DNA from: Rubripirellula lacrimiformis
GTDB lineage: Bacteria > Planctomycetota > Planctomycetia > Pirellulales > Pirellulaceae
Length of the DNA: 64,000 bases
Assembly: GCF_007741535.1 (NCBI RefSeq)
Contig: NZ_CP036525.1
Coordinates: 5,456,001 to 5,520,000, forward strand
Direction: 5' to 3'
Numbering within the stretch: position 1 is the stretch's first letter; each line of letters opens with the position of its first letter. The notes under the pieces were generated by a model that worked only from the letters and a program-made list of their open reading frames with translations, made no database searches and was not told the origin of the DNA. This document shows positions 1-8,198 of the stretch, piece after piece. Both the position numbers and the translations under genes were made by a program.

Positions 1-1389
1 GCGAAGGCACTGCCGGTGTTGGCTTGCGTGCCGGTGATGTTGACGGTGCCGCCGGACGTGATGTTCAGGGTGCCCAAGTTCGCCGTGTCAAACGATCCAC
101 CGAGATTCAACGTCGACGTGCCATCGACGGATATCGTTCCGCCCACATTGGACCAAACGCCACCCAGATTTAAATTCGAACCCGCCAACGCGGACATCGT
201 TCCCGTGTTGGTGGTGTTGTTTGTTGAGATCCCAAGGTCCGCCCCGTTGATCGAAGTCACGGTGCCGGTGTTGGAAAAAGCGCCTCCGTAATTGTACATC
301 GAGCCGCCGAGGGCTCCGTCAGCTAAGAGGAGACCGTCATTGGCCAATGCACCTGCCACATTTATGTTTCCGGATTGGAACGTGATCGACGATGTGCTAT
401 CGACCGTCATCCCACCGCTGCCGACGTAAAGACTCCCGGACGTCGCACCGCCCACTTCGCCTAAGGTGAGGGATTGGTTGGTCAGATTAAATGCGTCGGC
501 ATACAACGTCGAATAGTTCTCAACTGCAATATCGTCCACGACGGTCGATCCGCCGGAAAGCGTGACAGAACCGTTTGCTTCGGATAACGTCAGCCCGCCC
601 GTGACAGCAACACCGGCCAAGGTGCCGGAGGAATAAGCCAACCCAGTGCCATCGAGTGAACCGCCGGTGATCGTTCCACCGTTGAGTCTCCAACCTTCAC
701 CGCCTGCGAAGGCACTGCCGGTGTTGGCTTGCGTGCCGGTGATGTTGACGGTGCCGCCGGACGTGATGTTCAGGGTGCCCAAGTTCGCCGTGTCAAACGA
801 TCCACCGAGATTCAACGTCGACGTGCCATCGACGGATATCGTTCCGCCCACATTGGACCAAACGCCACCCAGATTCAAACTCGAACCCGCCGACGCGGAC
901 ATCGTTCCCGTGTTGGTGGTGTTGTTTGTTGAGATCCCAAGGTCCGCCCCGTTGATCGAAGTCACGGTGCCGGTGTTGGAAAAAGCGCCTCCGTAATTGT
1001 ACATCGAGCCGCCGAGGGCTCCGTCAGCTAAGAGGAGACCGTCATTGGCCAATGCACCTGCCACATATATATTTCCGGATTGGAACGTGATCGACGATGT
1101 GCTATCGACCGTCATCCCACCGCTGCCGACGTAAAGACTCCCAGACGTCGCACCGCCCACTTCGCCTAAGGTGAGGGATTGGTTGGTCAGATTAAATGCG
1201 TCGGCATACAACGTCGAATAATTCTCAACCGCAATGTTGCCCGCGACGGTTGTTCCGCCGGAAAGCTTGACGGAACCGTTTGGTTCGGACAACGTCAGCC
1301 CGCCCGTGACAGCAACGCCATTCAAGGAGCCGGAGGAATAAGCCAAGCCAGTGCCATCAAGAGAACCGCCGGCGATCGTTCCACCGTTG
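1..1389 (-). repeat. Two 705-bp direct repeats inside the beta-strand repeat gene
   Basis: Positions 1-684 match 706-1389 nearly base for base, an offset of 705 bp (235 codons, frame preserved). Only scattered substitutions are visible. The second copy diverges just after 1389, where the unique N-terminal part begins. The left copy is cut by the window edge, so more copies may follow. Confidence 0.85.
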
Positions 1390-1763
1390 AGTTCGTATCG
1401 CCCGGCCGCCACACTGATCGCACCATGGAGCGACAACGTGCCCGAAGTATGGCTGAGCGTTGCGTTGGCTGAGTTGAGCGTAAGGTTGTTGATGGAACGA
1501 CTGTCATTCAGCGTGACCACGTAGGTGCCCGCTTGTTCAATCAACGCGTCGATCGCGATTCCGTCAGGAACAACGTTCGGAGTCCACTTAGAACTATCTG
1601 ACCAAGTCCCGTTCGTCGGGGAGTTCCAAATATTCTGCGATAACGCTTCGCTGGTGGCGAAGAACGTTCCCGCGCCGAGCCCCAACGCTATGGCGGCAAG
1701 GCGCAACCGACGCGACTGTGTTTTGCGAGTGACTTGCAGAACAGAAGAAGAGCAACGTTTCAT
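1..1763 (-). CDS. Secreted beta-strand repeat protein, N-terminal part (runs off the left edge)
   Basis: An open frame of 587 codons reads leftward from an ATG at 1763-1761 with no stop before the edge, so the C-terminus is missing. The N-terminus has basic residues, then a hydrophobic stretch (LRLAAIALGLGAGTFFA) and a plausible cleavage after SEALS, so export is inferred. The first mature residues (NIWNSPTNGTWSDSSKW) resemble the opening of autotransporter or PEP-CTERM-like beta-strand repeat proteins. The rest is Gly/Ser/Thr/Asn-rich with recurring LNGGTI, GSLDGTG, GGLTLSE and TGTVTSINGADLG motifs, typical of beta-helical surface proteins. Two almost identical 235-residue repeats are encoded in tandem. 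Role is probably cell-surface or extracellular; no enzymatic domain is visible in the part present. Confidence 0.8.
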   Translation of the reverse strand, partial: MKRCSSSVLQVTRKTQSRRLRLAAIALGLGAGTFFATSEALSQNIWNSPTNGTWSDSSKWTPNVVPDGIAIDALIEQAGTYVVTLNDSRSINNLTLNSANATLSHTSGTLSLHGAISVAAGRYELNGGTIAGGSLDGTGLAYSSGSLNGVAVTGGLTLSEPNGSVKLSGGTTVAGNIAVENYSTLYADAFNLTNQSLTLGEVGGATSGSLYVGSGGMTVDSTSSITFQSGNIYVAGALANDGLLLADGALGGSMYNYGGAFSNTGTVTSINGADLGISTNNTTNTGTMSASAGSSLNLGGVWSNVGGTISVDGTSTLNLGGSFDTANLGTLNITSGGTVNITGTQANTGSAFAGGEGWRLNGGTITGGSLDGTGLAYSSGTLAGVAVTGGLTLSEANGSVTLSGGSTVVDDIAVENYSTLYADAFNLTNQSLTLGEVGGATSGSLYVGSGGMTVDSTSSITFQSGNINVAGALANDGLLLADGALGGSMYNYGGAFSNTGTVTSINGADLGISTNNTTNTGTMSALAGSNLNLGGVWSNVGGTISVDGTSTLNLGGSFDTANLGTLNITSGGTVNITGTQANTGSAF

Positions 1764-2554
1764 GGTGAATCAACGCCTTCAAAGATGCTTCGACAGCAGG
1801 GTAGCAGCAACCCCGTACACCGGGGGCCCCAAGCCGACGGGGGGGATTGTAATGCCGATTCACAGCACTTGCCAGAGTTTGCCGAACGATTTCTGAAACG
1901 ATGAGGTTTTTCCGAGAAAGAAGTCATCTGCCCAACCGAATTGACGTGAAAACATGGAATCTAAACGGTCCAGCGGCGCAACGGGCAATCAACAATTCCG
2001 TCGACAGCGGTCCAAGAAACGAATTGCGTCGAGCGTGAATCCAATGGAACGGGCGTGAATCCAATGGAATGCGGGTTGTCTCGTGGCTCGCCATCTTCCA
2101 TCGGGGGGGCATCCTACCTGCAGGCGACCGATCGGGCGTAGGCTCGAGCAACTCTCCGTTCGCTCGGCAATATCTTCACTCCATTGAACCGATCTGTACG
2201 GACATCCTCGCTGGGAACAAGTGCTCATCGCCGCCAGTTCCTTTTCGGACCAAGGTTCGCCGACGCGTGCGTTCCAGTTTGGCAGACGCGGTACCGGCCA
2301 ACCCGAAAGGACGGGTATGGAAGTCGCCCCGGCTAAGAACATCGCAAACCACACCAGCCCCGCCCGCTCATTCCTGCCGCGGCAGACGTCCGATCTCCCC
2401 AAAAGATGCCAGACGGGGCTGAACAGGATGTCGCTGCGTTTTGCAGAAAACATCCCTCGCCCCCAACGATTCGTCCGTGCCCGGCAAAGAGAAATCCTGT
2501 CTTACGGCAACCTATAGCAACATCGCATTGCTCCGGTGCATATCACTGCCTTCG
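1764..2554. other. Intergenic, repeat-rich, no convincing gene
   Basis: Contains a short tandem duplication (GTGAATCCAATGGAA at about 2035 and 2056), one copy of a ~135-bp direct repeat (2114-2248) and one copy of a ~200-bp dispersed repeat (about 2250-2450). The ORFs here lie within the repeats and show no recognised domain. Promoter elements for the leftward gene at 1763 should lie just right of 1763 but I cannot identify them with confidence. Confidence 0.6.
2250..2450. repeat. Dispersed intergenic repeat, copy 1 (partner at 6246-6440)
   Basis: Shares blocks GTTTGGCAGACGCGG, TATGGAAGTC, CCCGGCTAAGA, CAAACCACACCAGCCC-like and ACAGGATGTCGCTGCGTTT with 6246-6440, in the same order and orientation. 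On the minus strand both copies read as a similar peptide (GLVWFxMxLAGxTSI and VPRLPN), but the copies lie in different contexts and neither has a recognisable domain, so I call it a repeat, not a gene. Confidence 0.75.
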
Positions 2555-2806
2555 CTATGCAGACTCTTTCGCTTGGACGAGTTGCTTCTGAGCGACCAAC
2601 AGACACACGCTTGACGCGACCGTATCGATTAACACGTTCCACTTCACGAAACTCGCAATGAACGCCCCCAAGATTGCCTTGGCAGCGGCAGGATTCTCCG
2701 CCAGTTCTTGGCCAAGTCCGTCCGCTATCGGGCCTGCAATGACAAACAGCAAGAGCCATTTGGTCATCAGCAGAACAAACAGCCACTTTACAGCTCGCAT
2801 AGACAT
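2555..2806 (-). CDS. Small hydrophobic protein, possibly a membrane protein (hypothetical)
   Basis: An 83-codon frame from ATG 2806 (a second ATG lies two codons in). The product starts MSMRAVKWLFVLLMTKWLLL, a basic N-terminus followed by a strongly hydrophobic segment (about residues 8-26), then a short acidic loop and a second moderately hydrophobic stretch (about 44-68). This looks like a small inner-membrane protein with one or two membrane segments. No family is recognised and no clear Shine-Dalgarno precedes the start. It lies between the two 135-bp direct repeats. The membrane-like composition is the only argument that it is real; a chance ORF is possible. Confidence 0.45.
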   Translation of the reverse strand: MSMRAVKWLFVLLMTKWLLLFVIAGPIADGLGQELAENPAAAKAILGAFIASFVKWNVLIDTVASSVCLLVAQKQLVQAKESA

Positions 2807-3561
2807 GGCAATTATCTGCGGGAACGTCCGCAGTCCTTCCGGGACGACTCAAAGGAAAACGATGGGAGTTGTTTGGTAGTTCGTTACCGTCCGCTCGGGG
2901 CTTCGGCTACCTGCAGGCGACCGATCGGGCGTAGGCTCGACCAAGTTCCCGGTCGCTCGCCAGCCTCTTTACCCCGTTGAACCGGCCCGCCTGGCACTTT
3001 CGCTGGGAACAGTGACGGATCGCCGCCCGGTCATTTTTCGGCAAGGGCGCGCTGGCAACGCACGGGAAGTCTCCGTCGTGGTGGACGAGGCCACGACTCC
3101 GTCCTGAGAACGATCAAACCTGCGTCGTAGTGGGATTCGCCAGAACTCCTGACCGTCGGATTGGCGGGTGGGGGGGAATTATGGCCAATCCTACGACTGC
3201 AGTCCCGATATTTCTTGATGGTGCTTTTCGATCTCCAGCGGCGTGAAAGCTGACGAACAACTCGTCACCGACGGAAGATACAAACTGGTTGCTGGCACAT
3301 CAGTGAATGTGAAAGAGAATTCGAAACAGAATTGACCACAGTGGCACGAAGGGGCACAGAGGAAGGCTTTGACCAAAATCTTTTATCCCCTTCCCCATCC
3401 CATCCCATCCCATCCCAACAACCTCCGTGTTCTTCATGCCTCTGTGGTTCAATCCTCGTTTCCAAAAATTCAACAACACCTCAACACCATCTTCCCGAAA
3501 TCAGCGAAGCGACCGGGCTAAAACGGTTCTTATTCAGCGTCCTATCGTCGGGTGATGGGTT
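2807..3561. other. Intergenic, no convincing gene
   Basis: Holds the second ~135-bp direct repeat (2908-3039), a CATCC pentanucleotide run of about four units near 3395-3417, and sequence rich in short ORFs on both strands with no recognisable products. Confidence 0.55.
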
Positions 3562-6111
3562 CTATTCATAGACAGCAGCCTGCGGGTCGCCACCGGACTT
3601 CAGGTACGCCAAGACATCCAGTATCTCATCCAACGTCAGCACGTTCATCAAACCGGTCGGCATGGGCGAAAGACCGGCCGGCGATGTTTGTTCGATTTCC
3701 GCCCGGTTCAATACCACTGTTCCAGCGCGAAGCGAATCAGTCTGGACTGTGATCGCGTTGGAGGATACGCCGATCGGTCGCCCGGTGACTAAAACCCCGC
3801 TGTCCAGTAGGTAAGTGCTGAGGCGATATTTCTCGTCAATCACTTTGGACGGCTGGACGATCGATTCCAGCAGAGCGCGCTGGTCAAAACGGCGTCCGAC
3901 GTGGGTCAGATCCGGTCCAGTGGAATTGCCCTGTTCGTTGATACGATGACACTTCATGCACTGTGCTTTGGCCAATGCGGCGCGGCCCTGTTCCCATGAC
4001 CGACCGCGACGCGCCTTTGGCAGTTCAGCTTCCAATGTTTCCCACGTCCACTCTTTGACCAACGGGGCCGCAGGCGATTGCTGTCCGCCAGGTTCCGTGA
4101 CTGCCATTGCCAGCATGTCCAGTCGAGGTTTCAGATGTTTCTGTTCAGCAGCGGTCAATGTAGCGATCGCATCTTCTTGAATATGTTGCAGAGAATCGCT
4201 CAACAGCTTTCCGCCCTGATAACTGCGAGCAGCCAGCAGCGAATCGAAAAACGACTCACGCGTCTCTGTCGTCCAGCCCTCGGAAACACGAGCCAGTCGC
4301 TGTGAATAGAAGATGACGTCTTCCTGACTGATCGCCGTGCGGATCAACTCGACCGTGCGCGGTACCACGTCCGGCGCCTGCAGGTAGATCAGCAAACGGC
4401 ATAGTTCGCGATTCACATAGTTGCTGGTATGTGGATACAACGGATCCAGACTCGCCAGCGATTGCGTTCGATCCGCTTCGGTGGGATGCCCCTGACGAAT
4501 GAAGCTCAATTGCCAGACCCGCAGAGCGTCCAATAGATGTTCTCGGCCGAGTTCCGGCAGTGGCAACCGACCCAGCGCAGCCAACAACTCGGACTGATCC
4601 TCCGCACGCCCCAGTCGAGCCAACGCCAACATCGCAGCAATCGACGCGGTCGGCCGCGACTCGCTCAACGCACGCTCACGCCACAGCGCCGGATCCTGGC
4701 GTTCGATGGCCAGTCGCGCAGCAAATCGCAGCCCTCGATCTTCGCTGTTCAGATACGGCCACGCGACATCAATCGCGTTGGCGTCACGGATCCGGTGCCA
4801 TTGTTCCAACTGATGTCGCACCTCACGTGCCGCGGCTGATTGCTGTGCCTGATCGGCTTGCGCAGCCTGATCGGCGCCGAGTGATTTCTCAGCGACAACA
4901 GCGGTTTCAGCGACATCAGAGCCATCGTAGGAAACTCGATACAGCCCCGATTGCGAACCGCGTCCCCCGGTGATGAAGTACATGGCTCCATCGGGTCCGA
5001 ACGTCAGATCGCAAACGTTCAATGCTCCGCCTTCCAGAAACACTTTGTATTCACCGTCATAGCTGGCACCGCGAGGTGTCAATTGGACCTGGAAAATGCG
5101 GCCGTGCTGCCAGTCGCCCATAAACAAGGACTCGCGGTATGCCGGGGGAAAGTGAGACCGCGTGCCGAACTCCAGCCCCGTGGGCGAGCCCAATCCGGTA
5201 TCGAGCGTGGTGGGCAGCGAGTCGGCGAAATAGTCCGGCCATTTGCCCGTTCCCCATCGCCAACCGTATTCGCCTCCGGAGACGACGTGATTCAACCGAG
5301 TTGGGCGGTACCATGGCAGCCCAACATCCCATTCCATATCAGCGTCATAGGTAAACATTTCGCCGTCATCATTGAAGGCCATGTCAAACTGATTGCGGAA
5401 ACCTCCGGCGATGATCTCCCAGTTCTTGCCGTCGGGATCGGTCTTCACAATGTGCCCCACGCGAATGTCCTGCACAGCGTCCCGCGATTCGGGCAACAGA
5501 TGGTCATCCTGCGGATCACGATAGGGCGAATCGACCGCGAAACCATCGGGAAATGCCACGTCATTGCCGTTCACCATGTACAGCATGTCGTCGGGGCCCA
5601 ACACAATCTGGTTGGGACCGTGCCCATAGCGACTCTGGTAATCGAACGCCTTGATTTCCTGTGTGGAATCAAACTGGTCATCACCGTTAGTGTCGCGCAA
5701 CCGGTACAAGCCGCTGGCGTCCGTCGCACACACGTACAGACTGTCGTGCGCCCAGAGAATTCCGCGGCAATGCCGCAACGTGTTTTCGATCACTTCCAAG
5801 CGATCCACTCGCCCCCGATCGTCGCTCAATGACAACCTGACCACACCTCGTTTGTCGCGTCCCAGAATGATTCGGCCTCGATCGTCGAACGTCATGCTGA
5901 TCCACGACCCTTCGCCTTTCTTGGCAGACCGTAGCAATTGAGCGTGAAAGCCGGCGGGCAAAGAAATCGAATCCACGGGTGTCGCCTGACCACCGCCCGG
6001 CAGGTCATCATCGCCATACAAGGGCGAGACGATGCAGCACAGCAGCAGACCCCATCTCGCAACAGCAGCGAGTCGGGGATCGAAATGAAAATCGAGGCTT
6101 CGTGTTGTCAA
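3562..6111 (-). CDS. Membrane-bound dehydrogenase with C-terminal heme-binding (cytochrome c-like) domain
   Basis: Product of about 849 aa with a hydrophobic signal segment (ARWGLLLCCIVSPLYG) near residue 20. The N-terminal half is a beta-propeller of the planctomycete membrane-bound dehydrogenase type (motifs GRIILGRDKRGVVRL, GPDDMLYMVNGNDVAFPDG, VSGGEYGWRWGTGKWPDYF, LTFGPDGAMYFITGGRG). A HEAT-like helical middle follows. The C-terminal ~140 residues carry a c-type heme site CMKCH and a later Met-containing GLSPMPTGLMN, matching the Pirellula/Verrucomicrobium heme-binding domain. Likely periplasmic oxidation of a sugar or alcohol; the substrate is unknown. The frame stays open to 6387, but that extension lies in a dispersed repeat. 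I prefer the TTG at 6111, which has GGGAAC about eight bases upstream. Confidence 0.85.
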   Translation of the reverse strand: MTTRSLDFHFDPRLAAVARWGLLLCCIVSPLYGDDDLPGGGQATPVDSISLPAGFHAQLLRSAKKGEGSWISMTFDDRGRIILGRDKRGVVRLSLSDDRGRVDRLEVIENTLRHCRGILWAHDSLYVCATDASGLYRLRDTNGDDQFDSTQEIKAFDYQSRYGHGPNQIVLGPDDMLYMVNGNDVAFPDGFAVDSPYRDPQDDHLLPESRDAVQDIRVGHIVKTDPDGKNWEIIAGGFRNQFDMAFNDDGEMFTYDADMEWDVGLPWYRPTRLNHVVSGGEYGWRWGTGKWPDYFADSLPTTLDTGLGSPTGLEFGTRSHFPPAYRESLFMGDWQHGRIFQVQLTPRGASYDGEYKVFLEGGALNVCDLTFGPDGAMYFITGGRGSQSGLYRVSYDGSDVAETAVVAEKSLGADQAAQADQAQQSAAAREVRHQLEQWHRIRDANAIDVAWPYLNSEDRGLRFAARLAIERQDPALWRERALSESRPTASIAAMLALARLGRAEDQSELLAALGRLPLPELGREHLLDALRVWQLSFIRQGHPTEADRTQSLASLDPLYPHTSNYVNRELCRLLIYLQAPDVVPRTVELIRTAISQEDVIFYSQRLARVSEGWTTETRESFFDSLLAARSYQGGKLLSDSLQHIQEDAIATLTAAEQKHLKPRLDMLAMAVTEPGGQQSPAAPLVKEWTWETLEAELPKARRGRSWEQGRAALAKAQCMKCHRINEQGNSTGPDLTHVGRRFDQRALLESIVQPSKVIDEKYRLSTYLLDSGVLVTGRPIGVSSNAITVQTDSLRAGTVVLNRAEIEQTSPAGLSPMPTGLMNVLTLDEILDVLAYLKSGGDPQAAVYE

Positions 6112-6245
6112 GAGAATGTTCCCTGTTGGAAAGTGGTTCGCTGTTCGATTCAGAAGCAAATCAAAGGGGGGGGGGAAGTTCTGGGGGGGCTCGTCATCTC
6201 GCGTTTGGGATTTTGGCCTTCCCTGCGGACGATCGATCGGGGGCG

Positions 6246-6440
6246 GGGGCTCGCCGACGCATGCATTCGAGTTTGGCAGACGCGGCACCAGCCTAGCGGA
6301 ATGGACTCGTATGGAAGTCATCCCGGCTAAGAGCATGGTAAACCACACCAGCCCTGTCTGCTGGTTTCCGCCGCGGCACAGACGCATCTCCCAGAAAGAC
6401 TACGGATGGAGCCAAACAGGATGTCGCTGCGTTTGACACA
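6246..6440. repeat. Dispersed intergenic repeat, copy 2
   Basis: Same order of blocks as at 2250-2450: GTTTGGCAGACGCGG, TATGGAAGTCATCCCGGCTA, AAACCACACCAGCCC, CCGCGGCA and ACAGGATGTCGCTGCGTTT. The apparent N-terminal extension of the dehydrogenase frame is made of this repeat read on the minus strand. Confidence 0.75.
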
Positions 6441-6613
6441 AAACGCCTGCGGTCCCTTGGATGCTCCCCATAAGTGGTCCCATCAAGGCGCGCGCTGACG
6501 CCACACTTCAAACCAACGGCCAAGCCCACGCCTGCGAAGAACAAGAACGCCTAGTGATTCGTCTGGAAAAGAGTCCTGACACCTTTTTCTGATTTGTAGC
6601 GTTCCAGTGTGCT

Positions 6614-6684
6614 CGTAGGACGGCCTTTCCAGGCCGTCGGTGGCTGTTTTGAGATTGTCGACGGCCTGGAAAGGCCGTCCTACG
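6614..6684. repeat. Perfect 26-bp inverted repeat with 19-nt loop (nested palindrome)
   Basis: Arms 6614-6639 and 6659-6684 are exact reverse complements. Each arm is itself a hairpin (GACGGCCT, TTCC, AGGCCGTC). The element is isolated between genes, not followed by a T run on the plus strand, so it resembles a REP/MITE-like mobile palindrome more than a simple terminator. Confidence 0.85.
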
Positions 6685-6916
6685 GACGTTTCCTATTCGT
6701 GTGATTTGTGTCATTCGTGGTTCGAGTGGCTGTTCGTGCTTCACCCAGATTCAGATTTCGGGGTGAGACGATCTAGTCAGAAATTGGACCGGAGCTACAC
6801 GCCCAAAGTCTGGCGACTTCGGCTACGGAGAATGCCGCTGCGGAAGAATCGAACAGGGGCCGGCTTTTATCCAGGGAGTGGTCCATTGAAAGATGGCTCA
6901 GCCGACGGTTGGTCCA

Positions 6917-6957
6917 TAAAAAAAGCCCGACCAGAACTTGATGTTCTGGCCGGGCTT
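6917..6957 (-). terminator. Rho-independent terminator of tRNA-Asp
   Basis: Read on the minus strand: a strong stem (AAGCCCGGCCAGAAC pairing with GTTCTGGTCGGGCTT, one G-T pair) followed by a run of T, five bases beyond the tRNA 3' end. Confidence 0.85.
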
Positions 6958-6962
6958 TGCAG

Positions 6963-7036
6963 CGACGCGGACGGGACTCGAACCCGCAACCTCCGGATCG
7001 ACAGTCCGGGGCTCTAACCAATTGAGCTACCGCGCC
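6963..7036 (-). tRNA. tRNA-Asp (anticodon GTC)
   Basis: 74 nt, read on the minus strand. Acceptor GGCGCGG pairs with CCGCGTC (one G-T pair); D arm GCTC/GAGC with loop AATTGGTTA; anticodon stem CCGGA/TCCGG with loop CTGTCGA, giving anticodon GTC; T arm GCGGG TTCGAGT CCCGT; discriminator G. CCA is not encoded. A TATAAT promoter lies upstream and a terminator directly downstream, so it is a single-gene unit. Confidence 0.95.
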
Positions 7037-7089
7037 GTGGCTGGTCACCGAAGTGATCAGCACTTGGTTTTTGCTGCTGCTGAGCGAGA

Positions 7090-7117
7090 ATTATATCGGC
7101 ACTCGCGAGCCTCGCAA
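7090..7117 (-). promoter_or_regulatory. Sigma70-type promoter of tRNA-Asp
   Basis: On the minus strand TTGCGA (7117-7112), a 16-bp spacer and a perfect TATAAT (7095-7090), 54 bp before the tRNA 5' end. The same TTGC-N-TATAAT layout with a 16-bp spacer precedes tRNA-Gly in this window. Confidence 0.75.
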
Positions 7118-7334
7118 GTGTGGCAAAGGCTCATTTGCCGGTTGTTTCAAAGGAATCGATTTTGAGGGCCGAAAGTTTGCGAAACACGGGCTTTTTCGCA
7201 CCTTTTCTTCAGTGAACTCGGCCATTTGGGACCTAACTTTGCCTACTGCGATGGATCCTGGCCAGATTTTTTTTCTGAATCGGCCTCTCCAGCTGCTCTT
7301 TCCCGTCCCACTCGCGATCAATCCCAACATTGCC

Positions 7335-7499
7335 ATGATCCCTGAACTAGTGGCCTTCTCGATAACCCTTTGGTTCTTCGACGCGTGGGCCGAATTGACC
7401 CGCTACTTCAATTCAATGAACACCTGGCAGTGGGGCATCGTCTCGGCGTCGTCCGTGGCCTTCGGTTTTCTGTGCCTTCGCGGCCACAAAATCAACTAA
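7335..7499 (+). CDS. Small hydrophobic protein (54 aa, hypothetical)
   Basis: The frame from ATG 7335 gives 54 residues with Trp/Phe-rich hydrophobic segments: MIPELVAFSITLWFFDAWAE and WGIVSASSVAFGFLCLRG near the C-terminus, ending HKIN. This fits a tiny membrane-associated protein. The frame stays open upstream to 7053, but that part overlies the tRNA-Asp promoter and has no such composition; another possible start is ATG 7251. No family recognised and no strong ribosome binding site, so a chance ORF cannot be excluded. Confidence 0.45.
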   Translation: MIPELVAFSITLWFFDAWAELTRYFNSMNTWQWGIVSASSVAFGFLCLRGHKIN

Positions 7500-8198
7500 A
7501 CACGTTCACCGCTGTCGTTACCGCCTGTCTTTGCACACGAATCACTGCTGTGAAGATCCGTGAAACACCCCGAGGCGGGAAACAACGAATCGCTCCCACA
7601 GACAAATGTGGGTGTCGTTTACTCTTTCTGCGATTCACGGCTGATGCGTCTTTGCGGATACAGCTCGCCCACGCCACCCAACCGGCTGCCCAACACCCGT
7701 TCACTGATCCGATGCGGACTTTCGACTCGGGATACAGGGCCAACATTTCTAGAGCCGCCCATGCGGGCTGCGTTCCGCGGGAGGGAAGCACTCCAGAATC
7801 CCCTTGCTGAATCGTTTGCCCTAGCGCCCCATTTGCTCTGGCGCCGCAACTGCTCTGGCGCCGCAACTGCTCTGGCGCCGCAACTGCTCTGGCGCCGCAA
7901 CTGCCCTGGCGCCGCAACTGCCCTGGCGCCGCAACTGCTCTGGCGCCCCATCTGCTCTGGCAACCGGTTTGCCCAAGTGACTCGTTTGCCCAAGTGACTC
8001 GCTTGCTCAGGTGATCAGTTTATCCGGGCGATCGTAACGCGGCCGTCCGAACCGTTGGACGAGCCTGGCACGGCCCCGGTATGATGGCTTCAGTCGGTGG
8101 GTCCCCTGGCCTCGCCCCTTGTTGGGCGACAGGACGTTGTGATTGGGATCCGCCATGCACCAACTTTCATCCCACAAACCCTCTTCAGGAGCCCGTCG
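7500..8198. other. Intergenic containing a 17-bp tandem array
   Basis: No supported gene. The ORFs on both strands between about 7500 and 8000 overlap the 17-bp array and have no recognisable product. Confidence 0.6.
7814..8034. repeat. 13-unit tandem array of 17-bp repeats
   Basis: Counted unit by unit: 13 x 17 bp = 221 bp exactly. Consensus of the core is AACTGCTCTGGCGCCGC (units 3-8). The left two units and the last five are degenerate versions (GTTTGCCCTAGCGCCCC, then ATCTGCTCTGGCAACCG, GTTTGCCCAAGTGACTC twice, GCTTGCTCAGGTGATCA, GTTTATCCGGGCGATCG). The identical core flanked by decayed edges suggests expansion from the middle. There are no spacers, so it is not CRISPR. Confidence 0.85.

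Larger units (their letters stand above)
2114..3039. repeat. Pair of ~135-bp direct repeats (2114-2248 and 2908-3039)
   Basis: Both copies begin CTACCTGCAGGCGACCGATC and continue through a GGCGTAGGCTCGA-like stretch, a TTGAACCG segment and a CGCTGGGAACA segment, ending near TTTTCGG. The first 35 bp or so are identical; the rest is diverged. The copies are in the same orientation and bracket the small membrane-protein ORF at 2555-2806. Confidence 0.7.
6112..6916. other. Intergenic between the dehydrogenase and tRNA-Asp
   Basis: Contains a ten-G run at 6166-6175 (about 55 bp before the preferred dehydrogenase start), copy 2 of the dispersed repeat, and the 26-bp inverted repeat at 6614-6684. 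No supported gene. Confidence 0.6.

Noticed and set aside
1989-2453. 154-codon minus-strand frame
   Set aside because: It lies mostly in the dispersed repeat and has no recognisable domain.
4951-5832. 293-codon plus-strand frame across the dehydrogenase gene
   Set aside because: Antisense to well-supported protein motifs; no family seen in its translation.
6112-6387. N-terminal extension of the dehydrogenase frame
   Set aside because: Made of the dispersed repeat; the signal peptide and ribosome binding site point to TTG 6111.
7053-7334. Upstream extension of the 54-aa ORF
   Set aside because: It runs over the tRNA-Asp promoter and lacks conserved composition.
7814-8034. CRISPR array
   Set aside because: Direct 17-bp repeats without spacers; no cas genes in the window.
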